This document shows positions 1-10,008 of a stretch of DNA of 34,097 nucleotides, piece after piece. A model generated the notes under the pieces. It was not told where the DNA came from, made no database searches, and saw nothing but the letters and a program-made list of their open reading frames with translations. This DNA is from Promicromonospora iranensis. Lineage in GTDB: Bacteria > Actinomycetota > Actinomycetes > Actinomycetales > Cellulomonadaceae. The stretch lies in the NCBI RefSeq assembly GCF_028994775.1, contig NZ_JAJQMN010000024.1, forward strand, positions 1 through 34,097. The letters are read 5' to 3'. Made by a program: the position numbers and the translations under genes. The first letter of the stretch is position 1; each line of letters starts with the position of its first letter.

Positions 1-105
1 CTCGCCGTACTGGCCACCGAGCACCTCCTGCAGCTTGCGGGCGTAGACGGCATCGGGCTTCTCTGGCTTGACCGTGTGCTGCAGCTCCTGACGATGGAAG
101 AACAT
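1..105 (-). CDS. Manganese catalase, N-terminal fragment (cut by window edge)
   Basis: The first 35 codons of a gene that runs off the left edge. The reading starts MFFHRQELQHTVKPEKPDAV and continues YARKLQEVLGGQYGE. This matches the N-terminus of non-heme dimanganese catalases, which open with a MF(Y/F)H..ELQ segment followed by a P-D/A-..-A..LQE.LGG.(Y/F)GE stretch. The ATG at 105 is preceded by GGGAG seven bases upstream. The enzyme family disproportionates hydrogen peroxide in the cytosol using a di-Mn centre. Metal ligands lie beyond the window, so only family membership can be claimed. Confidence 0.75.
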   Translation of the reverse strand, partial: MFFHRQELQHTVKPEKPDAVYARKLQEVLGGQYGE

Positions 106-301
106 AGCGGTACTCCCTCGAAGTAGTGGCGCTCGTGGTGTCCGGTGTTCATTCGCCTCCCTGGCGAACGACCCCTCCACTTTCATAACCGGGCCAACCA
201 CTCGCACGTCGAGGGTCAAGCGCCCTCGGGCTCTGCCTTTGCGCGCCGCTCGATGATGCTTGGATAACCCGCCCAGTAGCGTGCACAACGTCTTGCCCAC
301 C

Positions 302-510
302 TCAGTCGGAGCGGACGGCGAGCGGGTCCTCGATGCCGGGCATCAGGACGGTGTCCGCGGTGAGCATCGTCTCCAGCGGCGCCAGCAGCCCAGGGCCGAC
401 ACCGGAGGGCAGGACGTGCCGGTCGGACTCCCCGACCAGGAAACCTCGTAGGGGGTGTCGCCGTCACCGGTGACGGCGGCCAGCGAGGGCATGCGCCGAC
501 CGAAGGCCTG
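302..510 (-). pseudogene. Remnant of a GlxA/AraC-type regulator (DJ-1/PfpI-like domain), frameshifted
   Basis: Two minus-strand frames join into one recognisable piece. The first (about 510 to 442) reads AFGRRMPSLAAVTGDGD then TPYEV. A shift near 440 moves to the frame reading LVGESDRHVLPSGVGPGLL, then APLETMLTADTVLMPGIEDP, and it stops at 304-302. The pattern (..FGR..)-(..YEV.LVGE)-(..ADTVL.PGIEDP..) fits the N-terminal DJ-1/PfpI-like domain of GlxA-family AraC regulators. No start, no catalytic-like elbow and no helix-turn-helix remain, so it is a decayed fragment. The family assignment comes from sequence pattern only and is moderate. Confidence 0.45.
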
Positions 511-535
511 GTGGCCCGACGGCGAACTGATGTGC

Positions 536-771
536 ACCGTGTTGCTGGACGCGGCGGGTGAGGCCCTGCAAGCAGGTCAGCACCAACGGCAGCAGCCGCA
601 ACCCGGACGTCGCCATGGGTGCGAACGGCAACGCGATCGTCGCCTGGGACCGGGACTACAACGCGTACGGCGACGTGGACGTCGCCGTACGTGGCTTGGC
701 CCCGAGCGGGGCCCAGGTACTGCTCGAAGAAATTCAACGGCGAGGACCGCAAGCAGGCCCTGCATCCAGGT
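536..771 (+). pseudogene. Remnant of a repeat-containing (beta-propeller-like) surface protein, frameshifted
   Basis: Three plus-strand frames line up in order. They read TVLLDAAGEAL (536-568), then QVSTNGSSRNPDVAMGANG with NAIVAWDRDYNAYGDVDVAV (about 573-719), then FNGEDRKQALHP (from 733). Together they resemble one unit of the widespread extracellular repeat of the form 'LD..G......V.T.....NPDVAM...G..VVAW......V..R....G'. Two frameshifts in under 250 bases and the lack of a start or signal peptide indicate a dead fragment. It abuts the regulator remnant on the other strand. The identity of the parent protein is unknown. Confidence 0.35.
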
Positions 772-925
772 CGCCGCCCGCCTGGAGCGCCATTCGCAGT
801 TGCTGGGCAGCGCTGACCCCTGGAGGCCGCTTCTGTCCACCACCGTCCCGAGGGCTGGGAGGTTTTACCGCAGGTGAACCGGCATCTGGCCCGGTCAGGA
901 GATCAGGCCAGACACCGGTCGACAC
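772..925. other. Stretch with no recognisable gene
   Basis: All frames are either short or have compositional, non-family-like translations. One short plus-strand frame ends at 877. No convincing SUF operon terminator hairpin was seen. This stretch probably belongs to the decayed region at 302-771. Confidence 0.4.
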
Positions 926-1303
926 TCAGACGTTGAACCCGAGCATCCGCAGCTGCTCCTTGCCGTCGTCCGTGATCTTCTCCGGACCCCACGGCGGCAT
1001 CCAGACCCAGTTCACGCGGAACCCGTCCACGATGCCCTCGAGCGCCTGCGCGGTCTGGTCCTCGATCACGTCCGTCAGCGGGCAGGCCGCCGACGTGAGC
1101 GTCATGTCGATGGTCGTGTGGTTGTTCTGGTCCACCTGGATGCCGTACACCAGGCCCAGGTCGACGACGTTGATCCCCAGCTCGGGGTCGATCACGTCGC
1201 GCATCGCTTCCTCGACGTCCACCGCAGTGGTGGGCGACGGGCCCACTCCCTCAGCGGGAGCGGCCGGGGCTTCCTGCCCGACCTCGGTACTCGCCTCAGT
1301 CAT
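926..1303 (-). CDS. sufT: SufT-type metal-sulfur cluster assembly factor (DUF59/MIP18 family)
   Basis: 125 aa. The ATG at 1303 is chosen because GAGGAGAG lies just upstream; reading further upstream gives a non-family extension. Residues 1-27 are an Ala/Pro-rich tail. The DUF59 domain then starts at about 29 with VEEAMRDVIDPELGINVVDLGLVYG (split as VEEAMRDVIDPEL and GINVVDLGLVYG). The DPE at 39-41 and the single conserved Cys in TSAACPL (C74) are present, and the end MPPWGPEKITDDGKEQLRMLGF is typical. The family helps mature Fe-S proteins, probably as an accessory or carrier factor. It is the last gene of the suf operon, 10 bases after sufU, which supports the role. Confidence 0.93.
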   Translation of the reverse strand: MTEASTEVGQEAPAAPAEGVGPSPTTAVDVEEAMRDVIDPELGINVVDLGLVYGIQVDQNNHTTIDMTLTSAACPLTDVIEDQTAQALEGIVDGFRVNWVWMPPWGPEKITDDGKEQLRMLGFNV

Positions 1304-1313
1304 CGGTCTCTCC

Positions 1314-1793
1314 TCAGCTCGTTGCCAGCGCGCCGCTGCGCGCCAGCGAGTCCTTGAGCGCCGCCCAGCCGAGCAGCGCGCACTTGATTCGGGCGGGGTA
1401 CTGCGACACACCGGTGAAGGCTGTCGCGTCGCCGAGGGCGTCCTCGGCCGCGTCGTCGTCCAGACCCTTGCCACGGGAGGACATCAGGTCGTGGAAGAGG
1501 CCGTCGAGCCGCGCCACCTCGGCGAGGTCCGCACCCTCGACCAGCGAGGTCATGACCGACACCGAGGCCTGGGAGATGGAGCATCCCTGCCCTTCCCACG
1601 AGACGCCCGCCACCGTGCCCGCCGGCGTGACGTCGACCCGGAGGGTCACCTCGTCACCGCACGTCGGGTTCACCTGGTGCGACTCCCCCGCGAGGTGCCC
1701 GTGACCCGCCGCGAGTTCGACGAGCCCGTGGCCCACCGGACGCTTCGCGTGGTCCAGGATCACCTGCTGGTACATCTGCTCGAGCGTGCTCAC
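1314..1793 (-). CDS. sufU: SufU, zinc-dependent sulfur-transfer partner of SufS
   Basis: 159 aa, starting at a GTG (MSTLEQMYQQVILDH) with GAGAGGCAG upstream. The zinc-site residues of SufU are all visible: C45 and D47 in NPTCGDEV, C71 in GQGCSIS and C138 in ARIKCALLGW. The insertion between the second and third Cys, typical of SufU rather than IscU, is present (LMSSRGKG..). In Gram-positive bacteria SufU accepts persulfide sulfur from SufS by zinc-ligand exchange and passes it to the SufBCD scaffold. It follows sufS by 55 bases in the same operon. Confidence 0.96.
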   Translation of the reverse strand: MSTLEQMYQQVILDHAKRPVGHGLVELAAGHGHLAGESHQVNPTCGDEVTLRVDVTPAGTVAGVSWEGQGCSISQASVSVMTSLVEGADLAEVARLDGLFHDLMSSRGKGLDDDAAEDALGDATAFTGVSQYPARIKCALLGWAALKDSLARSGALATS

Positions 1794-1848
1794 GACGCTG
1801 CCTCTCTCGATCGTCCGGACAACCGTCCGAACAGCCTTGCCGAAGTTC

Positions 1849-3966
<2,118 letters not shown>

Positions 3967-4003
3967 ATCGGTTACTCCAGGTTTGCTTGCGAAGTCAGAA
4001 GAT

Positions 4004-4348
4004 TCAGGAAACAGGCACGGTGACGTCGATGTCGACGAGCACCTTGTCGCCGTCCACCGTCACCGGGTAGACGGGCACGGGGCGCACCGCCGGAAGCTGG
4101 ACGGGCTGACCGGTCCGCAGGTCGAACTGGGAGCCGTGCAGCCAGCACTCGACCAGGCAGCCCTCCACCTCGCCCTCGGACAGCGAGACCGCGCCGTGGG
4201 AGCAGATGTCGGAGACGGCGTGGAAGTTGCCGTCAGCGTCACGTGCCACCGCGACCGCGACCGGGGCACCGTCGGCGCCGTCGAGCTCGACGAGCATCGC
4301 CTCCTCGGGCCCCAGGTCGTCGGTCATACAGGCCAGCTGCGCGGTCAT
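4004..4348 (-). CDS. Rieske-type [2Fe-2S] ferredoxin within the suf operon
   Basis: 114 aa; a single Rieske domain of the small NirD/BphF type without a membrane anchor. Cluster ligands are C49-S-H51 (DICSHGAVSL) and C68-x2-H71 (ECWLHGSQFD). An extra Cys (C64) lies close to the second pair. The ATG at 4348 overlaps the sufD stop as ATGA, so the two are translationally coupled. Actinobacterial suf operons often carry such a gene between sufD and sufC. It probably serves as an electron donor or Fe-S acceptor, but its precise role is not shown by the sequence. Confidence 0.93.
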   Translation of the reverse strand: MTAQLACMTDDLGPEEAMLVELDGADGAPVAVAVARDADGNFHAVSDICSHGAVSLSEGEVEGCLVECWLHGSQFDLRTGQPVQLPAVRPVPVYPVTVDGDKVLVDIDVTVPVS

Positions 4349-5562
4349 GCGGTCGGTGCTCCGGTGATCACGCTCATCGACTTCTCCAGCTCGGCCTCGA
4401 TGGAGGCGAGCAGGCGCTCCTCGACCGACGGGACGCCGATCTCGTGGATGAGCTCGGCGAAGAAGCCGCGCACGACGAGCTTGCGCGCCTCGGTCTCGGG
4501 GATGCCGCGAGCCTGAAGGTAGAAGAGCTGCTCGTCGTCGAACCGGCCGGTGGCGCTGGCGTGGCCGGCGCCGGCGATCTCGCCGGTCTCGATCTCGAGG
4601 TTCGGCACCGAGTCCGCGCGTGCGCCGTCCGACAGGACGAGGTTGCGGTTGAGCTCGTAGGTGTCGGTGTTCTCGGCGGCCGCCCGGATCAGGACGTCGC
4701 CCACCCAGACGGTGTGCGCGCCGGCACCCTGCAGTGCGCCCTTGTAGGTCACGCGGGACTTGCAGTCCGGCACCGCGTGGTCCACGAAGAGGCGGTGCTC
4801 CTGGTGCTGGTTCGTGTCCGCGAAGTAGAGGCCCACCATCTCGACCTCGCCACCCTCGGCGGTGAACTCGGCGTCCGGGGTGACGCGCACGACGTCGCCG
4901 CCGAACGTCACGACGACGTGCTTGAGCTTCGCGTCGCGCCCGATGCGGGCCCGGTGCGAGGAGGCGTGCACGGCGCCGTCGGCCCAGTCCTGGACGCTGA
5001 CGACGGTGAGCTGCGCGCCGTCCTCGACGACGATCTCGACGGTCTCGGCGAGCGTGCCGACGCCGTCGTGGTCCAGGACCACCACTGCCTCGGAGTGCCG
5101 CTCGGCGCGGACCAGCACGTGGGCCGCGCTCGCGTCCTGCGAGACGCCCCGGACGCGCACGGAGGTGACGTCGGAAGCCACCGCCTCCTTGGGGATCGTC
5201 ACGATCGTGGCCTGCTGGAAGGCGTTCCACGCGGTGACGGCCGTCCGGTCGCCGGGCTTGCCGGCGGTGCCGAGGCGGGCGTCGTCGCGGCCGACGGTCT
5301 CGACGGTGACCTCGGGGGCCGCGGTCACCTCGACCGTGACGCCGGAGCTGCCGAGGTCGGCCTGGAACAGCGGCTGGAGTCGGTCGGCCGGGGAGAAGCG
5401 CCACTCCTCCTCGCGGCCGGCCGGGATCGGGATGTCCTCCAGGGAGAACGAGGTGCGGCGCTCGGCTCGTGAGCCCTGGGGCTTGACGGCGCCGTGCGTG
5501 TGGGCGCCGTCGGCAACAGCGCGCGAGTGATCTGTCGTCAGATCAGTGGTAGCAGTCGTCAT
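4345..5562 (-). CDS. sufD: SufD scaffold subunit
   Basis: 405 aa. ATG at 5562 is chosen because it follows the sufB stop by one base; a longer in-frame extension would run into sufB. The N-terminal helical part contains EEEWRFSPADRLQPLF (51-66), followed by the right-handed beta-helix core and the SufB/D C-terminal helical domain with the histidine-containing GAGHASATGRFDDEQLFYL and QARGIPETEARKLVVRGFF. SufD forms the heterodimer partner of SufB in SufBC2D. The cysteine of SufB used for persulfide transfer has no obvious equivalent here, as usual for SufD. Coupled to sufB upstream and the Rieske gene downstream. Confidence 0.95.
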   Translation of the reverse strand: MTTATTDLTTDHSRAVADGAHTHGAVKPQGSRAERRTSFSLEDIPIPAGREEEWRFSPADRLQPLFQADLGSSGVTVEVTAAPEVTVETVGRDDARLGTAGKPGDRTAVTAWNAFQQATIVTIPKEAVASDVTSVRVRGVSQDASAAHVLVRAERHSEAVVVLDHDGVGTLAETVEIVVEDGAQLTVVSVQDWADGAVHASSHRARIGRDAKLKHVVVTFGGDVVRVTPDAEFTAEGGEVEMVGLYFADTNQHQEHRLFVDHAVPDCKSRVTYKGALQGAGAHTVWVGDVLIRAAAENTDTYELNRNLVLSDGARADSVPNLEIETGEIAGAGHASATGRFDDEQLFYLQARGIPETEARKLVVRGFFAELIHEIGVPSVEERLLASIEAELEKSMSVITGAPTA

Positions 5563-5563
5563 A

Positions 5564-7000
5564 TCAGCCGACGGACCCTTCCATCTGCAGCTCGATGAGG
5601 CGGTTGAGCTCGAGTGCGTACTCCATGGGCAGCTCACGCGCGATGGGCTCGACGAACCCGCGCACGATCATGGCCATGGCCTCGGTCTCCTCCATGCCTC
5701 GGGACATGAGGTAGAACAGCTGGTCCTCGCTCACCCGCGAGACCGTGGCCTCGTGCCCCATGGACACGTCGTCCTCGCGGACGTCCACGTACGGGTAGGT
5801 GTCGCTGCGGGAGATCTGGTCCACCAGCAGCGCGTCGCAGAGGACGTTGGACGCGGAGTGGGAGGCGCCCTCGAGCACCTGGACCAGACCGCGGTAGGAC
5901 GTGCGGCCGCCGCCGCGCGCCACGGACTTGCTCACGATCGACGACGAGGTGTTCGGCGCCGCGTGCACCATCTTGGCGCCGGCGTCCTGGTGCTGGCCCT
6001 CGCCGGCGAAGGCGATGGACAGCGTCTCGCCGCGGGCGTGCTCGCCCAGCAGGTAGATCGCCGGGTACTTCATGGTGACCTTGGAGCCGATGTTGCCGTC
6101 GACCCACTCCATCTGGGCACCCTCAGCGGCCGTGGCGCGCTTGGTGACCAGGTTGTACACGTTGTTCGACCAGTTCTGGATCGTCGTGTAGCGAACGCGG
6201 GCGTTCTTCTTGACGATGATCTCGACGACCGCGGAGTGCAGGGAGTCCGACGTGTAGATCGGCGCCGTGCAGCCCTCGACGTAGTGCACGTAGGAGCCCT
6301 CGTCGGCGATGATCAGCGTGCGCTCGAACTGGCCCATGTTCTCGGTGTTGATCCGGAAGTAGGCCTGGAGCGGGATCTCCACGTGCACGCCCGGCGGCAC
6401 GTAGACGAACGAGCCACCCGACCACACGGCGGAGTTCAGCGCGGAGAACTTGTTGTCGCCGGACGGGATGACCGTGCCGAAGTACTCCTGGAACAGCTCC
6501 GGGTAGTCGCGCAGGCCGGTGTCGGTGTCGACGAAGATGACACCCTGCTCCTCCAGGTCCTCACGGATCTGGTGGTAGACGACCTCGGACTCGTACTGGG
6601 CAGCGACGCCCGCGACGAGGCGCTGCTTCTCGGCCTCGGGGATGCCGAGCTTGTCGTACGTGTTCTTGATGTCCTCGGGCAGGTCCTCCCAGGAGGTCGC
6701 CTGCTTCTCCGTGGACCGCACGAAGTACTTGATCTTGTCGAAGTGGATGCCCGACAGGTCGGATCCCCAGCTCGGCATGGGCTTCTTGCCGAAGAGGCGC
6801 AGCGCCTTGAGGCGCTGGTTCAGCATCCACTCGGGCTCGTTCTTCAGAGCCGAGATGTTGCGGACAACCTCTTCGCTCAGTCCACGCTGCGCGGACATAC
6901 CCGCGGCATCGCTGTCGTGCCAGCCGTACTCGTAAGAGCCGATGCTGGCGATGATCTCATCGTCGGAGCGCTGCTCTGGCGCTTGCGTTTCTGCGCTCAT
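5564..7000 (-). CDS. sufB: SufB scaffold subunit
   Basis: 478 aa, normal for the family. The ATG at 7000 overlaps the sufR stop as TGATG. The protein shows the characteristic [17 protein letters not shown] (54-70), the [18 protein letters not shown] strand (201-218), C244 in [20 protein letters not shown] (persulfide entry region), and C388 in SNVLCDALL (cluster-site Cys). It ends with the [20 protein letters not shown] motif (415-434). It is the core of the SufBC2D complex on which clusters are assembled from SufS/SufU sulfur. No intein is present, unlike in M. tuberculosis SufB. Confidence 0.97.
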   Translation of the reverse strand: MSAETQAPEQRSDDEIIASIGSYEYGWHDSDAAGMSAQRGLSEEVVRNISALKNEPEWMLNQRLKALRLFGKKPMPSWGSDLSGIHFDKIKYFVRSTEKQATSWEDLPEDIKNTYDKLGIPEAEKQRLVAGVAAQYESEVVYHQIREDLEEQGVIFVDTDTGLRDYPELFQEYFGTVIPSGDNKFSALNSAVWSGGSFVYVPPGVHVEIPLQAYFRINTENMGQFERTLIIADEGSYVHYVEGCTAPIYTSDSLHSAVVEIIVKKNARVRYTTIQNWSNNVYNLVTKRATAAEGAQMEWVDGNIGSKVTMKYPAIYLLGEHARGETLSIAFAGEGQHQDAGAKMVHAAPNTSSSIVSKSVARGGGRTSYRGLVQVLEGASHSASNVLCDALLVDQISRSDTYPYVDVREDDVSMGHEATVSRVSEDQLFYLMSRGMEETEAMAMIVRGFVEPIARELPMEYALELNRLIELQMEGSVG

Positions 7001-7764
7001 CACTTTCCTTCGGTGGGGGTCGTCGCGGGGTGGTTCAGGGGGATGTTCACGGGCAGGTTCACGGGGATGTTCGTGGTGCAGGCGTGCGCGCCGCCCGCGA
7101 TGGTCGCGAGGCGCTGGACGTGCGAGCCCAGCAGCTCGCTGAACGCGCGGGCCTCCTGCTCGCACAGCTCGGGGAACTCCTCGGCCACGTGCTGGACCGG
7201 GCAGTGCCCCTGGCAGAGCTGCACCGCACGGGCCACCGTGCCGGCCGTCGGACCGGTCACCGGTGCCGGGACGGGCCGCACGGATGCGGCGTAGCCGTCG
7301 GCGGACAACAGCTGGACGAGCTGGGCGGCACGGCCCTCGGCGGTGTCGGCGGTGAGGTGCGGCGCGTAGCTGCGGGCGACGGCGTCGAACCGCTCCTTGG
7401 CGAAGCCCGCGACCGCCTCGCTGCCGCCAGTGTCCCGCAGGAACCGCAGGACCTGCCGCGCGATCTCCTGGTAGCCGCCGGCCAGCTCGGACTGGCCGCC
7501 GCCCGTGACGACGTACCGCCGTGCGGGGCGGCCGCGGCGGGGCACGCCCGACCGCGAGGCCTCGTGGACGGCGATCTTGCCGTCCTCCTCCAGGAGGGTC
7601 AGGTGCCGACGCACCGCCGGAGCGGTCAGCTCCAGGACGGCGGCGAGGGCGCCGGCAGTGACCGGGCCACGGGAGGCGACGAGCTCGAGCACTCGCCGAC
7701 GCGTGGTGCCGTCGGTCTCGTGGCTCGCCACGTGCCCCGTCGCCACCTGTGTCGCTGCGCTCAT
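7000..7764 (-). CDS. sufR: SufR-type Fe-S-sensing repressor of the suf operon
   Basis: 254 aa. ATG at 7764 is chosen for its strong GGAGGTGA site; a longer in-frame extension upstream is not family-like. Residues 20-85 are an ArsR/DeoR-like winged helix ([20 protein letters not shown], then [16 protein letters not shown]). The C-terminal half carries a cysteine cluster C184-x3-C188-x12-C201 plus C229, matching the SufR cluster-binding pattern. The last 23 residues are an unusual Asn/Pro repeat ([15 protein letters not shown]). Known SufR proteins repress suf when holding a cluster and derepress when it is lost. As the first gene of the operon it is probably autoregulated. Confidence 0.92.
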   Translation of the reverse strand: MSAATQVATGHVASHETDGTTRRRVLELVASRGPVTAGALAAVLELTAPAVRRHLTLLEEDGKIAVHEASRSGVPRRGRPARRYVVTGGGQSELAGGYQEIARQVLRFLRDTGGSEAVAGFAKERFDAVARSYAPHLTADTAEGRAAQLVQLLSADGYAASVRPVPAPVTGPTAGTVARAVQLCQGHCPVQHVAEEFPELCEQEARAFSELLGSHVQRLATIAGGAHACTTNIPVNLPVNIPLNHPATTPTEGK

Positions 7765-7844
7765 GCTGGTCACCTCCCTCACGTCGTCCCGCAGGCATGG
7801 TTCACCCCGGGTGTGCACGCCTTCGTAGACGCCAATGCTTTTGA

Positions 7845-7877
7845 GAACATCCTTGTTCCCTAATTCGAGATGCGCAA
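7845..7877 (-). promoter_or_regulatory. Candidate suf promoter with overlapping operator-like palindrome
   Basis: On the minus strand a TTGCGC (7877-7872) and AAGGAT (7854-7849) are separated by 17 bases. The -10 lies inside an inverted repeat GAACA-N4-TGTTC (7858-7845). A repressor bound there would block the promoter, so this is a candidate SufR site. It does not match the mycobacterial SufR consensus as I remember it. A second palindrome, CACACGTGTG at 7917-7926, lies further upstream in the shared divergent region and could belong to either direction. Confidence 0.35.
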
Positions 7878-7975
7878 GGAAGGCGAGCCTCAGTTCGGCC
7901 CGATCGCGACACATCTCACACGTGTGGTCCACACCCAGGTCACGTAGATACGACGACGGTCCGCGCGCCGCCACC

Positions 7976-7990
7976 TACGATTGTGCGGTG
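7976..7990 (+). promoter_or_regulatory. -10 box of a leaderless promoter for the ABC exporter
   Basis: TACGAT at 7976-7981 fits the actinobacterial TANNNT -10 and is followed by six bases before the GTG start at 7988. That puts the transcription start on or next to the first codon. No Shine-Dalgarno is present, consistent with leaderless translation. Confidence 0.55.
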
Positions 7991-9100
7991 CCCTTGTCCG
8001 ACGCGCCCGCGATCGACCCCGACCCGGCCACCGCAGGCGCCACCACGACCAGCGCCGCCGGCGCGGCCACCGACCCCGACCAGGCGGTCGCCGTCGAGGT
8101 GCGCGGCCTCGTCAAACGCTACGACGGCCGCGCGGTGGTGGACGGCCTCGACCTGGTCGCCCGCCCCGGCGCCGTCACCGCCGTCCTCGGCCCCAACGGC
8201 GCGGGCAAGACGACCACCATCGAGTGCTGCGAGGGCCTCCGCTCCCCCGACGGCGGCACCGTCCGCGTGCTCGGCCGCGACCCCGTCGCCGACGCCCGCG
8301 CCCTGCGCCCCCGCGTCGGCGTCATGCTGCAGGACGGCGGCCTCCCCACCGGCGTACGCGCGCTGGAGCTGCTGCGCCATGTCGCCGCCATGTACGCCAC
8401 CCCGCGCCCCGTGGACGAGCTCGCCGACCGACTGGGCCTGCACGGCTTCGCCCGCACCACCGTGCGCCGGCTCTCCGGCGGGCAGCGTCAGCGCGTGGCC
8501 CTCGCCGCGGCGGTCGTCGGACGGCCCGACGTCGTGTTCCTCGACGAGCCCAGCGCCGGCATGGACCCCCAGAGCCGGCGCGCCGTCTGGGACCTCGTGC
8601 GTGAGCTGCGCGCCGACGGCGTCGCCATCGTCCTGACCACCCACCTCATGGACGAGGCCGCCGACCTCGCCGACCACGTCCACGTCGTGGACCACGGCCG
8701 CGTGATCGCGTCCGGCAGCGTCCGCGAGCTGACCGACGCGGGCACGGGACCGGGCACCGTCCGCATAGAGGCCGCGCCAGGCCTGGACCTGACCCCTCTG
8801 CTCACGACCCTCAACACGCCCTCCACCTCGTTGAGTGCTGGGTATTTGTCGAGTCAGAGCCCTCCAGCCCAACAAATACCCAGCACTCAACAAAGTGGGC
8901 AGGGAAGTGGGCAGGACGGGTGGGTCGGCTCCGAGTGCGAGGCAGGGGTGTACACGCTGACCGGGGCGGTCGACCCGGCGGCGCTCGCCGCCGTGACGGC
9001 GTGGCTCGCCGAGCGCGGCGTGCTGGCCCGGTCGGTCACCACTGGCCGCCGCACCCTCGAGGACGTCTTCCTCGACCTCACCGGGAGAAACCTGCGATGA
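7988..9100 (+). CDS. ABC-2 type exporter, ATP-binding subunit with in-frame palindromic insertion
   Basis: 370 aa from the GTG at 7988, chosen for the leaderless -10 spacing. Residues 1-33 are a low-complexity Ala/Thr/Asp leader. The ATPase core has Walker A GPNGAGKT (68-75), Q115, signature LSGGQ (162-166), Walker B VVFLDE (182-187) and switch H219 (LTTHLMDEAADLADHV). The C-terminal DrrA-like domain ends TTGRRTLEDVFLDLTGRNLR. About 40 extra residues at 278-318, rich in Ser, Gln and Gly, interrupt that domain. They coincide with a perfect DNA inverted repeat (8830-8891). The cargo is unknown; the next gene is its permease, overlapping by ATGA. Confidence 0.9.
   Translation: MPLSDAPAIDPDPATAGATTTSAAGAATDPDQAVAVEVRGLVKRYDGRAVVDGLDLVARPGAVTAVLGPNGAGKTTTIECCEGLRSPDGGTVRVLGRDPVADARALRPRVGVMLQDGGLPTGVRALELLRHVAAMYATPRPVDELADRLGLHGFARTTVRRLSGGQRQRVALAAAVVGRPDVVFLDEPSAGMDPQSRRAVWDLVRELRADGVAIVLTTHLMDEAADLADHVHVVDHGRVIASGSVRELTDAGTGPGTVRIEAAPGLDLTPLLTTLNTPSTSLSAGYLSSQSPPAQQIPSTQQSGQGSGQDGWVGSECEAGVYTLTGAVDPAALAAVTAWLAERGVLARSVTTGRRTLEDVFLDLTGRNLR
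8830..8891. repeat. Palindromic element inside the ABC ATPase gene
   Basis: Two perfect 20-base arms (8830-8849 and 8872-8891; left arm GTTGAGTGCTGGGTATTTGT) are separated by a 22-base loop. The element is AT-richer than its surroundings and is read in frame as part of residues 281-302 of the ATPase. This has the look of a small dispersed palindromic (REP- or MITE-like) insertion rather than a terminator, since coding continues for 69 more codons. Confidence 0.75.
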
Positions 9101-9873
9101 GCGTCCAGACCGCGCCGTCGGCCACACCGGCCGCCGCGCCTGCCGTCCGCCGGATCGCGGCCCAGGCCTCGTTCGAGACGCGCGCGATCCTGCGCAACGG
9201 CGAGCAGCTGCTCGTGACCATCGTGCTGCCCGTGCTGGTGCTGGTGGGCCTCGTGCGCACCTCGTTCCTGGACCTCGACACACAGGGGTACACACGCATC
9301 GACTTCGTGACGCCGGGTGTGCTGGCGCTGGCGGTGATGTCGACGGCGTTCACGTCCCAGGCGATCGCCACCGCGTTCGACCGGCGCAACGGCGTGCTCC
9401 GGCTCATGGCCACCACCCCGCTGGGCCGTACCGGCCTGCTGGCCGGCAAGGTTCTCGGTGTGCTCGCCGTCGAGGTGGTTCAGATCGTCGTCATCGCGGG
9501 CGTCGCCGTGGCCCTCGGGTGGCGGCCCGAGCTGGGCGCGCTGCCCGCCGTCGTCGGCGCAGGGCTCCTGGGGACCGCCGCGTTCACCGCCCTCGCGCTA
9601 CTGCTGGCGGGGACCCTGCGTGCCGAGGGCGTGCTCGCCGTGGCGAACCTCGTCCTTGTGCTGCTCACCGTGGGCGGCGGCGTGCTGCTGCCCGCCGCGC
9701 AGCTCGCCGGCCCGCTGGCACACGCTGCGGTCCTGCTGCCGTCGGGCGCGCTGGGCGAGGCGATGCGGGGCGCGCTCCTGCACGGCTCCGTGCCGGCGTT
9801 CTCGGTGGTGATCCTGCTGGGCTGGACCGCCGCGCTCGGCGCCGGCGCCGCCCGCCTCTTCCGCTGGCACTGA
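9097..9873 (+). CDS. ABC-2 type exporter, permease subunit
   Basis: 258 aa. The ATG overlaps the ATPase stop (ATGA), so the two are one coupled unit. There are six hydrophobic segments: about residues 37-55, 75-95, 115-140, 150-172, 178-205 and 230-250. The pattern (ILRNGEQLLVTIVLPVLVLV near the start and a cytosolic RRNGVLRLMATTPLGR loop) is that of the ABC2_membrane/DrrB-like family. With its ATPase it forms a homodimeric exporter in the cytoplasmic membrane. The substrate cannot be told from the sequence. Confidence 0.87.
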   Translation: MSVQTAPSATPAAAPAVRRIAAQASFETRAILRNGEQLLVTIVLPVLVLVGLVRTSFLDLDTQGYTRIDFVTPGVLALAVMSTAFTSQAIATAFDRRNGVLRLMATTPLGRTGLLAGKVLGVLAVEVVQIVVIAGVAVALGWRPELGALPAVVGAGLLGTAAFTALALLLAGTLRAEGVLAVANLVLVLLTVGGGVLLPAAQLAGPLAHAAVLLPSGALGEAMRGALLHGSVPAFSVVILLGWTAALGAGAARLFRWH

Positions 9874-9919
9874 CCGGACGAGAGCCGCCCAGCCTGCGAC
9901 GTCGCTCGGTTGCGGAACA

Positions 9920-10008
9920 GCTCCGGCGACTTCGGTCTGTTGCCCAGCCGGCTCCAGCGACTTCGGTCCGCTGCCCAACTGGCTCCGGCGACTTCGGTCC
10001 GTTGCCAT
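9920..10008 (+). repeat. 31-bp tandem repeat, three copies
   Basis: Copies start at 9920, 9951 and 9982 with exact 31-base spacing. Each has a 27-base core beginning GCTCC(G/A)GCGACTTCGGTC and ending GTTGCC or GCTGCC; they differ at only a few positions. The last copy runs directly into the hairpin at 10002. No protein-coding frame is evident across them. Confidence 0.85.

Noticed and set aside
8830-8891. Transcription terminator inside the ABC ATPase gene
   Set aside because: The frame continues through it to a normal C-terminal domain and an overlapping permease gene.
9920-10008. Possible CRISPR array
   Set aside because: Repeats are directly adjacent with only four bases between cores, no spacers and no cas genes.
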